Shown here piece by piece: positions 1 to 5,660 of a stretch of 7,179 bases of DNA; positions within the stretch are counted from its first letter, which is position 1; each line of letters starts with the position of its first letter. The position numbers and the translations under genes were made by a program. The notes beneath the pieces are model-generated. The model did not search any database. It was given only the letters and a program-made list of their open reading frames with translations, and was not told the DNA's origin. Source of the stretch: an uncultured Rhodoferax sp. (lineage in GTDB: Bacteria > Pseudomonadota > Gammaproteobacteria > Burkholderiales > Burkholderiaceae_C); assembly GCA_936943465.1 (NCBI GenBank), contig CAKZJN010000228.1, positions 1 to 7,179 on the forward strand, written 5' to 3'.

Positions 1-1223
1 AAGCTCGACGCATATTCGTTCTGGTACACCTCGACCGCCTTGGCCACGGTGTAGGCGGTGGTGGCGTAGTCGCCAAAACGGCGACGGTCCAGCGACCACA
101 AGTCCCACTCGGGTGCGCCATGCACCACCCATTCGGCCAGCGCCTTTCCAGCGCCACCGGCCTGGGTGATGCCAAAGCTGAAGTTGTTGCAGTGGAAGAA
201 GTTGCGCAGGCCCGGCTCCGGTCCGATCAGCGGGTTGCCATCGGGCGAATACGGAATCGGGCCGTTCACGCCGCGCTTGATGCCGGCGCGCGCCAGGGCC
301 GGCACGCGCGCCATGGCGTCCTCAATGTATTGCTCCAACCGGTCAAAGTCGTCATTCCAGAGCTGGTTGGCAAAGTCGTCGGGCATGCCATCCAGCCACA
401 TCGGCGTGGCCTTCCACTCGTATGGCCCCAGGATGAAGCCGTTGCGTTCCTGGCGCAGGTAATACGAAGTGTCCGGGTCGCGCAGCAAGGGCAGACGGGC
501 ATTGCCCCGGGCCAGCAGTTCTTCGGAGTCTTCGGTCACCAGATACTGGTGCGACATCACCGCCAGCGGCAGGTGGCGTCCCACCATCTTCATGACTTCG
601 GCGGCGCGGTAGCCGGCAGCGTTAACTACGATTTCGCAGTGGATTTCACCCTTGTCGGTAGTCACAATCCATTCGCCGTTGGGCTTTTGCTGCAGGGCCG
701 TCACACGGGTGTGGCGGCGGATGGTGGCACCCAACGCGCGGGCTTCGCGGGCCAGCGCCTGCGTCAGTTGGGACGGATCAATATCGCCGTCCAACGGGTC
801 CCACAAGGCACCGCGCAGGTCGTGCGTTTCAATCAGCGGGTAGCGGTCTTTCAGCTCGGCGGGGGACAGAATTTCGTAGTCCAGCCCATTCGCCTTGGCC
901 ATGCTTTGGACGTGATGAAACTCGTCCATGCGGCTTTGCGTGTGCGCCAGACGCACCGAGCCGGTCAGGTGGTAGTTGATCGGGTCTTCGGCATTGGCGG
1001 CCAGCTTGCGGTACAGCGCAGCCGAGTACTTCTGTAATTTGAGAATGCTCCAACTGGTGGAAAAAGTCGGCAAGTTGCCAGCGGCGTGCCAGGTGGAACC
1101 GGAGGTCAGTTCGTCACGCTCTAATAACAAGGCGTCTTTCACACCCAACGCGGCCAGGTGGTACAGCGCACTGCAGCCCACCACGCCACCGCCAATCACC
1201 ACCACTTTCACGTGTTCGGTCAT
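1..1223 (-). CDS. Dimethylglycine dehydrogenase-like FAD/GcvT-family oxidoreductase, N-terminal part (3' end outside window)
   Basis: The frame is open from ATG at 1223 to the left edge (407 codons), so the protein is partial. Seen: a Rossmann FAD motif GGGVVG at residues 11-16; GSTWHAAG at 42-49, where H46 aligns with the histidine that carries covalent FAD in dimethylglycine dehydrogenase; NGPIPYSPDGNPLIGP at 320-335; and QAGGAGKALAEW at 354-365. The NGPI-YSPD block and the following LDRRRFGDY..TAYTVAKA stretch resemble mammalian DMGDH from memory. The family oxidatively demethylates N-methylglycines, passing electrons to ETF and the C1 unit to tetrahydrofolate. The central domain has just begun at the edge; a folate-binding GcvT half should follow outside. 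The start is supported by GGAG at 1230-1233 (minus), 6 nt upstream; an in-frame ATG at 1247 lacks such support. It is divergent from a paralog at 1385. Substrate is inferred; other N-methyl amino acids are possible. Confidence 0.8.
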   Translation of the reverse strand, partial: MTEHVKVVVIGGGVVGCSALYHLAALGVKDALLLERDELTSGSTWHAAGNLPTFSTSWSILKLQKYSAALYRKLAANAEDPINYHLTGSVRLAHTQSRMDEFHHVQSMAKANGLDYEILSPAELKDRYPLIETHDLRGALWDPLDGDIDPSQLTQALAREARALGATIRRHTRVTALQQKPNGEWIVTTDKGEIHCEIVVNAAGYRAAEVMKMVGRHLPLAVMSHQYLVTEDSEELLARGNARLPLLRDPDTSYYLRQERNGFILGPYEWKATPMWLDGMPDDFANQLWNDDFDRLEQYIEDAMARVPALARAGIKRGVNGPIPYSPDGNPLIGPEPGLRNFFHCNNFSFGITQAGGAGKALAEWVVHGAPEWDLWSLDRRRFGDYATTAYTVAKAVEVYQNEYASS

Positions 1224-1317
1224 GTCTGTCTCCAGGAGTCGGGGCATAAAAACCCCAATAGCCAAGGCCAGGGAATTTCACCACCATTGCAAATCTGCAG
1301 AAATTGTAGAGGTCTTT

Positions 1318-1342
1318 GTGAAATTTTGGACTAAATTTTCAC
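1318..1342. promoter_or_regulatory. 25-bp palindrome, probable operator of the divergent genes
   Basis: The arms are GTGAAATTTTGG and CTAAATTTTCAC around a central A at 1330. Ten of the twelve arm positions are complementary; the exceptions are T/T at arm position 7 and G/T at position 11. The site lies between the two outward-facing -10-like boxes (1303-1308 and 1345-1350) and would cover both -35 regions, so one bound dimer could control both directions. The likely binder is the XRE-cupin protein encoded at 3857-4486, which is inference from proximity and from the usual palindromic targets of such regulators. Confidence 0.5.
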
Positions 1343-1368
1343 AGTAGAATAAATTTACCTGAAAATTT
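1321..1368. repeat. Two copies of AAATTT-N6-AAATTT
   Basis: AAATTT occurs at 1321, 1333, 1351 and 1363. This gives two modules of identical internal spacing (12 bp from start to start) with 30 bp between modules. The first module forms the core of the palindrome at 1318-1342. The second lies between the rightward -10-like box and the ribosome site and contains the 8-bp palindrome AAAATTTT at 1362-1369. The spacing is seen directly; a second regulator site is inference, and low-complexity AT bias is the alternative. Confidence 0.4.
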
Positions 1369-1384
1369 TACTTCCGGAGGCCTT

Positions 1385-3835
1385 ATGGATTTCCCGAACC
1401 GTGCGAGCGTGGTGATTGTGGGCGGCGGTGTGGTGGGCTGCAGTCTGGCCTACCACCTCACTTTGCGGGGCTGCACCGATGTGGTCCTGCTGGAACGCAA
1501 GCAACTCACCTGCGGCACCACCTGGCACGCCGCCGGTCTGGTTGGCCAATTGCGCGCCACCTACAACCTGACCCGCCTGGCCCAGTACACGGCCAATTTG
1601 TATGCCTCACTGGAGCAGGAAACAGGCCAGGCCACCGGCTTCCGCCAAACCGGGTCCATGGCCATTGCCACCCACGCGGCACGCATGGAAGAACTACTGC
1701 GCGGTGCCTCCATGGCAAAGTGCTTCGGACTCGAAGTGCAGACCATGAGCCCCGCCGAGATTGCCGCCACCTGGCCCGGCGTGACCACCGAGGACGTGGT
1801 GGGCGGCGTGTTCCTGCCCAAAGACGGCCGCTGCAACCCGATTGACACGACCCAGGCGCTGGCCAAGGGCGCCAAAAACCGGGGCGCCAAAATTTTTGAG
1901 AACACTGCGGTTGAAAAGATCCTGGTGGAAAACGGAAAGGCCGTGGGCGTGCGCACCGCCAAGGGCGAAATCCGGGCCGACATGGTGGTCAACTGCGCCG
2001 GCATGTGGGCACACGAACTCGGCGCGCAAACCGGCACCACCGTGCCCCTGCATGCGGCAGAACACTTTTATATCGTGACCGAGCCCATGCCGGGCCTGCA
2101 TTCCAACCTGCCCGTCATGCGCGACCCCGATAACTGCGCCTACTTCAAGGAAGACGCGGGCAAACTGCTGGTCGGCTGGTTTGAGCCCGTCGCCAAGCCC
2201 TGGGGCATGCAGGGCATTCCTGAGAGCTTCAGCTTTGACTCGTTGCCCGACGACCTGGAGCACATCGAGCCTTTGCTGGCCAGCGCCATGAAGCGCCTGC
2301 CCGCCCTGGCCAACACTGGCATCAACCTGTTCTTTAACGGCCCCGAAAGCTTTACCCCCGACGACCGCTACCTGCTGGGTGAAACACCCGAAGTGCGCAA
2401 TCTGTTTGTGGCCGCCGGATTCAATTCCATCGGCATTCAATCTGCCGGGGGCGCGGGCAAGGTGCTGGCCGACTGGATGCTCGACGGCCACCCGCCCATG
2501 GACCTGTGGGACGTGGACATCCGCCGCTGCATGCCATTCCAGCGCAACAAAAAATACCTGCGCGACCGCACCGTGGAAACGCTGGGCCTGCTCTACGACA
2601 TGCACTGGCCCTTCCGCCAGCCGGCGACCGCGCGGGGCGTGCGCCGCTCGGTGCTGCACGACCGCCTGAAAGCGTTGGGGGCCTGCTTTGGCGAGACCGC
2701 CGGTTGGGAACGTGCCAACTGGTTCGCTCCCGCCGGTGTCAAGGCCGAATACGAATACAGCTACGGCCGCCAGAACTGGTTTGAGCACACCGCTGCCGAG
2801 CACAACGCCGTGCGCAACGCGGTAGGCCTGTTCGACCAGTCTTCGTTTGCCAAGTTTGTGGTGCAAGGCCCCGATGCCGAGCGCGTGTTGGGCCGCATTT
2901 GTGCCAACGATGTGGCCGTTCCGGTCGGCAAGATGGTTTACACGCAGTGGCTCAATGCGCGGGGTGGCATTGAGGCCGACCTGACGATTACGCGCGAAGC
3001 ACCCGATCGCTTTTTAGTGGTCACCGCTGCCGCGACCCAGACCCGCGACTTCGCCTGGCTGCAAAGCCAGATTCCGGCTGATGCCCACGCCATTGCGACC
3101 GACATCAGTTCCAGCATGGCCGTGCTCAGCGTCATGGGCCCGAAGAGCCGCGCGTTGCTGCAGAGTCTGACACCGGCTGATTTGTCCAATGCCGCGTTCC
3201 CGTTTGGCACCTCGCAAATCATTGACCTGGGCTATGCCCGCGTGCGCGCCAGCCGCATCACCTACGTGGGCGAACTGGGCTGGGAGTTGTATATCCCGAC
3301 CGAATGCACCATGGGCGTGTTTGATGTGCTGTTGGAAGCTGGCCCGGCGTTCGGCCTGAAGCTGTGCGGTTACCACGCGCTCAACAGCCTGCGTATGGAA
3401 AAAGGCTACCGCCACTGGGGCCACGACATCAGCGACGAAGACACCCCGCAGCAGGCCGGCTTGGGCTTTGCGGTGGCGATGAACAAGGCCGGTGGTTTTA
3501 CCGGGTTGGAGGCCTTGCAGCAGCAAAAGGCCCAGGGCCTCACGCGCAAGCTGGTGCAGTTCGCGCTGCACGACGACTCCAAGCTGCTGTATCACAACGA
3601 GCCGATTTACCGCGATGGCGCCATCGTCGGCCGCATCAGCTCCGGCATGTACGGTCACGCGCTTCAAAAATCGTTGGGCATGGGCTATGTGGAGTTCGGC
3701 AGCGCGCCCGGCGCCGGGGATGCCGACCAACTGCTGCAGGGCGCCTACGAGGTTGAAGTGGCAGGCGTGCGCGTGCCGGCCACGCCGTCGCTGGCGCCGT
3801 TTTACGACCCCAAGAGCCTGCGCATCAAGAGCTAA
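1385..3835 (+). CDS. Sarcosine dehydrogenase-like FAD-dependent oxidoreductase with C-terminal GcvT domain
   Basis: Complete protein of 816 residues, a normal length for the DMGDH/SARDH family without a mitochondrial presequence. Seen in order: FAD-binding GGGVVG at 13-18; TTWHAAG at 45-51 with H48 as the probable covalent FAD attachment; NCAG at 203-206; GPESFTPD at 319-326; a central domain around 370-450 including GWERANWF; then the folate-binding GcvT half with GGIEADLT at 527-534 (D532 a candidate folate-site acid), DLSNAAFPF at 599-607, VGELGWELYIP at 628-638 and MEKGYRHWGHD at 671-681; and a C-terminal barrel from about 720. TTWHAAGLVGQLR, GPESFTPD and DLSNAAFPF recall human SARDH rather than DMGDH. 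Expected reaction: sarcosine to glycine, with 5,10-methylene-THF formed and electrons passed to ETF. GGAGG sits 4 nt before the ATG. The regulator gene follows after 21 nt. A 4-methylaminobutanoate oxidase-type substrate cannot be excluded. Confidence 0.8.
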   Translation: MDFPNRASVVIVGGGVVGCSLAYHLTLRGCTDVVLLERKQLTCGTTWHAAGLVGQLRATYNLTRLAQYTANLYASLEQETGQATGFRQTGSMAIATHAARMEELLRGASMAKCFGLEVQTMSPAEIAATWPGVTTEDVVGGVFLPKDGRCNPIDTTQALAKGAKNRGAKIFENTAVEKILVENGKAVGVRTAKGEIRADMVVNCAGMWAHELGAQTGTTVPLHAAEHFYIVTEPMPGLHSNLPVMRDPDNCAYFKEDAGKLLVGWFEPVAKPWGMQGIPESFSFDSLPDDLEHIEPLLASAMKRLPALANTGINLFFNGPESFTPDDRYLLGETPEVRNLFVAAGFNSIGIQSAGGAGKVLADWMLDGHPPMDLWDVDIRRCMPFQRNKKYLRDRTVETLGLLYDMHWPFRQPATARGVRRSVLHDRLKALGACFGETAGWERANWFAPAGVKAEYEYSYGRQNWFEHTAAEHNAVRNAVGLFDQSSFAKFVVQGPDAERVLGRICANDVAVPVGKMVYTQWLNARGGIEADLTITREAPDRFLVVTAAATQTRDFAWLQSQIPADAHAIATDISSSMAVLSVMGPKSRALLQSLTPADLSNAAFPFGTSQIIDLGYARVRASRITYVGELGWELYIPTECTMGVFDVLLEAGPAFGLKLCGYHALNSLRMEKGYRHWGHDISDEDTPQQAGLGFAVAMNKAGGFTGLEALQQQKAQGLTRKLVQFALHDDSKLLYHNEPIYRDGAIVGRISSGMYGHALQKSLGMGYVEFGSAPGAGDADQLLQGAYEVEVAGVRVPATPSLAPFYDPKSLRIKS

Positions 3836-3856
3836 ACCCAAGGCTAAACTTCGGCC

Positions 3857-4486
3857 ATGGCCATCCAAGCAATGCGACTGCCCCAGCCCGACGATGCTGC
3901 GTCCGTGGGCAGCAGCGCGCCCGACTTCGACCCCGAAGCGGCGATTGGCGAGCAATTGCGTGAGTTGCGCCTGATCAAAAACCTGACCCTGAAAGAGGTG
4001 GCCGAAAAAGCCGGTATCTCGGTCGGCTACCTCAGTCAGTTGGAACGTAACCACTCGCGCCTGCCGATTGGCGTGCTGAAAAAGATCAGCGACGCGCTGG
4101 GCGTTCACATGAACTGGTTCTTTCAGCAAAAGTCCGATGGCGATGCCAGCGAGCGTGACATCGTGGTGCGGGCCAACAACCGGCGCAGCATGTCGTTTAC
4201 CGGCCTGGGCATCACCGAAGAACTGTTGTCCCCCAACCTGAGCGGGCCGCTGGAACTGCTGATCAGCACCATTGCGCCGGGTGCCGACAGCGAAGACTAC
4301 AGCCACGATGGCGCTGAGGCCGGCCTGGTGCTGGCCGGCACACTGGAATTGTGGGTCTCCGGGCGCCACTTCACACTCCAGGAGGGCGACAGCTTTTCCT
4401 TCAAGAGTACGGAAACGCACCGTTGCGCCAATCCGGGCAGCACGGCAACCCGTGTGCTGTGGGTGATTACCCCTCCGCACTACTGA
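3857..4486 (+). CDS. XRE-family regulator with C-terminal cupin domain
   Basis: A 209-residue cytoplasmic DNA-binding protein. After a disordered-looking leader of about 28 residues comes an HTH_3 domain at 29-84 (LRELRLIKNLTLKEVAEKAG; recognition region SVGYLSQLERNHSRLP at 55-70). A linker follows, then a small cupin barrel at about 134-205. Cupin motif residues H150, E154 and G161, then G177, H188 and N192, suggest that a small-molecule or metal pocket is kept. Such PuuR-like proteins usually sense an amine or amino-acid metabolite and control the adjacent catabolic genes. The gene starts 21 nt after the sarcosine-dehydrogenase-like stop, so co-transcription and autoregulation are likely. 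No good Shine-Dalgarno precedes ATG 3857 (only AAGG at 3840-3843); ATG 3872 is an in-frame alternative but is no better served. The ligand is unknown; methylated glycines are the inferred choice from context. Confidence 0.85.
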   Translation: MAIQAMRLPQPDDAASVGSSAPDFDPEAAIGEQLRELRLIKNLTLKEVAEKAGISVGYLSQLERNHSRLPIGVLKKISDALGVHMNWFFQQKSDGDASERDIVVRANNRRSMSFTGLGITEELLSPNLSGPLELLISTIAPGADSEDYSHDGAEAGLVLAGTLELWVSGRHFTLQEGDSFSFKSTETHRCANPGSTATRVLWVITPPHY

Positions 4487-4511
4487 CATTTCGCAAGTTC
4501 CGGGCTTTAAA
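4483..4511 (+). promoter_or_regulatory. Candidate sigma-70 promoter of cheV
   Basis: CTGACA at 4483-4488 (5 of 6 to TTGACA) is separated by 17 bp from TTTAAA at 4506-4511 (4 of 6 to TATAAT). The -35 overlaps the stop codon of the XRE-cupin gene. Transcription would begin near 4518-4521. This supports cheV being a separate unit from the demethylase operon, but it rests on consensus matching alone. Confidence 0.35.
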
Positions 4512-4520
4512 TTTCGTCCA

Positions 4521-4538
4521 CAATGCAGCAAAGCATTG
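4521..4538 (+). other. Stem-loop in the cheV leader
   Basis: CAATGC (4521-4526) and GCATTG (4533-4538) form a perfect 6-bp inverted repeat around a 6-nt loop. No T-tract follows, so it is not a standard terminator. It ends 3 nt before the ribosome site GAAGGG at 4542-4547. If the predicted promoter is right it would lie at the very 5' end of the cheV mRNA, where such hairpins can slow decay. Confidence 0.4.
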
Positions 4539-4555
4539 ATTGAAGGGTGAGAGCC

Positions 4556-5518
4556 ATGGCCACGTCATTTGGTAGCGACAAGGAAAAACGCAACGCGTCC
4601 TCCAGCAACAATATGTTTGAGTTGCTGCTGTTCCGGTTGGGCCAACCCGGTGGTGCCCTGAAACACGAATTGTTTGGCATCAACGTCTTCAAGGTGCGCG
4701 AAATCATGGTGATGCCGGACATCACCGCCATGGTCAACGCCGGCCCCAACGTAATGGGCATTGCCAATGTGCGCGGCCAGTTGATTCCGGTGGTGAACCT
4801 GCCCAAAATCGTAGGCTGCGACCCGGTCAAGGGACTGGGCATTTTGTTGGTCACCGAATTCGCCCGCACGACGCAGGCGTTTGCCGTGGAAGAGGTGGTG
4901 GAAATCGTCCGACTCGACTGGAAACAGGCGCTCTCGGCCGATGGCACGGGTGGCGGCTTGGTCACCAGCCTGGCGCGCCTGGACGGTGAAAACGAAAACA
5001 CCCGCCTGGCCCAGGTGCTCGATGTGGAGCAAATTCTGCGTGACGTGTTCCCCTCCCAGCACCATGTGTTCCGCGATGACACCGTCATGCCCAAGGGCTC
5101 CATTCCGGCAGGTTCCCTGATCATTGCGGCCGACGATTCCGCCGTCGCCCGCATGATGATCGAGCAGGCCCTGAAAGCCATGAACATTCCCGTGATCATG
5201 ACCAAGAGCGGCAAGGAAGCCTGGGAAAAACTCGAGAGCATCCATGGGCAATGCAAAGCCCAGGGCATCCCGCTGCGCGACCGGGTGGCGATGGTGCTGA
5301 CCGACCTGGAAATGCCCGAGATGGACGGCTTTACCCTCACCCGCAACATCAAGGACGACCCGCGCTTTGACGGCATCCCGGTGATGATTCACTCCTCGCT
5401 CTCCGGCACCGCCACCGAAAACCACGCCCGAAGCTCGGGCGCCGACGCCTATGTGGCAAAGTTTGTGGCCGAGGAACTGGGCAGCAACATCCTGAAAGTG
5501 GTGGCCGCTGCGCGTTAA
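4556..5518 (+). CDS. cheV: Chemotaxis protein CheV (CheW-receiver fusion)
   Basis: A 320-residue cytoplasmic coupling protein. The CheW-like domain spans about residues 20-165 (ELFGINVFKVREI at 38-50; GIANVRGQLIPVVNL at 68-82) and docks chemoreceptors to CheA. The CheY-like receiver spans about 187-318: acidic pair D193/D194, phosphoacceptor D250 in LTDLEMPEMDGF, conserved S280 and K302. All key phosphorylation residues are present, so phosphotransfer from CheA and a role in adaptation are expected. I chose ATG 4556 because GAAGGG at 4542-4547 lies 8 nt upstream; the in-frame GTG at 4547 overlaps that site and is less likely. No other chemotaxis or flagellar gene is visible in the window, so this is a lone cheV, a common arrangement. 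The upstream genes are unrelated in function. Confidence 0.95.
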   Translation: MATSFGSDKEKRNASSSNNMFELLLFRLGQPGGALKHELFGINVFKVREIMVMPDITAMVNAGPNVMGIANVRGQLIPVVNLPKIVGCDPVKGLGILLVTEFARTTQAFAVEEVVEIVRLDWKQALSADGTGGGLVTSLARLDGENENTRLAQVLDVEQILRDVFPSQHHVFRDDTVMPKGSIPAGSLIIAADDSAVARMMIEQALKAMNIPVIMTKSGKEAWEKLESIHGQCKAQGIPLRDRVAMVLTDLEMPEMDGFTLTRNIKDDPRFDGIPVMIHSSLSGTATENHARSSGADAYVAKFVAEELGSNILKVVAAAR

Positions 5519-5535
5519 GCAATGTCCGGCACGGG

Positions 5536-5568
5536 TGGGAGGCCCGGCGCCTGAATTGCCCATTTTTT
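5536..5568 (+). terminator. Possible imperfect rho-independent terminator after cheV
   Basis: TGGGAGGC (5536-5543) can pair with GCCT (5549-5552) and CCCA (5559-5562), giving an 8-bp GC-rich stem with a 5-nt loop and a 6-nt bulge on the 3' side. A run of six T follows at 5563-5568. Its position 18 nt after the cheV stop fits a terminator. The bulge makes it doubtful. Confidence 0.35.
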
Positions 5569-5604
5569 CGCGGTATGGCCCGTCGCGCGTGGATAGCACT
5601 CCTA

Positions 5605-5647
5605 GAATGAAATGTGCATGGTCCCCGTGGCCACGCGCCTTTCATTC
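5605..5647 (+). promoter_or_regulatory. Long hairpin directly upstream of the lipoprotein ribosome binding site
   Basis: The 19-nt arm 5605-5623 pairs with 5629-5647 around a 5-nt loop (5624-5628). There are 15 Watson-Crick pairs, 2 G-U pairs and 2 mismatches; the outer 8 bp (GAATGAAA/TTTCATTC) are perfect. The hairpin ends 3 nt before GGAG (5651-5654), the ribosome site of the gene starting at 5661. There is no T-tract after it, so it looks like a leader element rather than a terminator. A TAGAAT at 5603-5608 overlaps the left arm; if it were a real -10 the hairpin would not be fully transcribed, but no -35 accompanies it. Confidence 0.55.
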
Positions 5648-5660
5648 AGCGGAGCGTTCA

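Larger units (their letters stand above)
1224..1384. promoter_or_regulatory. AT-rich divergent control region between the two demethylase genes
   Basis: This 161-bp gap must contain promoters for both divergent enzyme genes. The part from about 1290 to 1372 is strikingly AT-rich compared with the GC-rich flanks. Rightward, the best -10-like box is TAGAAT at 1345-1350; leftward it is TACAAT (minus, 1308-1303). Neither has a good -35, which would fit activator dependence or a non-standard promoter. The ribosome site of the rightward gene is GGAGG at 1376-1380, 4 nt before its ATG. That of the leftward gene is GGAG at 1233-1230. A short GGGG/CCCC inverted repeat (1241-1244 and 1253-1256) lies in the leftward leader. 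No riboswitch class was recognised. Confidence 0.6.

Noticed and set aside
120..1037. 305-codon open frame on the plus strand
   Set aside because: Antisense to the dimethylglycine-dehydrogenase-like gene, whose conserved motifs are clear on the minus strand.
1224..1384. Glycine or folate riboswitch in the divergent leader
   Set aside because: No conserved riboswitch core was recognised, and the region is short, AT-rich and better explained by protein operators.
1170..1444. 15-bp inverted repeat (ACTGCAGCCCACCAC at 1170-1184 and its complement at 1430-1444)
   Set aside because: It encodes the same FAD-binding motif residues in the two divergent paralogs, so homology explains it, not a mobile element or regulatory site.
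1694..2866. 390-codon open frame on the minus strand
   Set aside because: Antisense to a confidently identified FAD domain; rich in G, A, H and Q with no motif or ribosome site.
3014..4531. 505-codon open frame on the minus strand
   Set aside because: It lies antisense across the 3' half of the sarcosine-dehydrogenase-like gene and all of the regulator gene. Its translation is low-complexity with no recognisable domain, as expected from GC-rich codon bias.
4507..4533. Possible sigma-28 (flagellar) promoter before cheV, starting TAAA at 4507
   Set aside because: The region 15 bp downstream does not resemble GCCGATAA; the sigma-70-like pair is the better match.
4565..5599. 344-codon open frame on the minus strand
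   Set aside because: Antisense to cheV, which has full domain and phosphorylation-site evidence.
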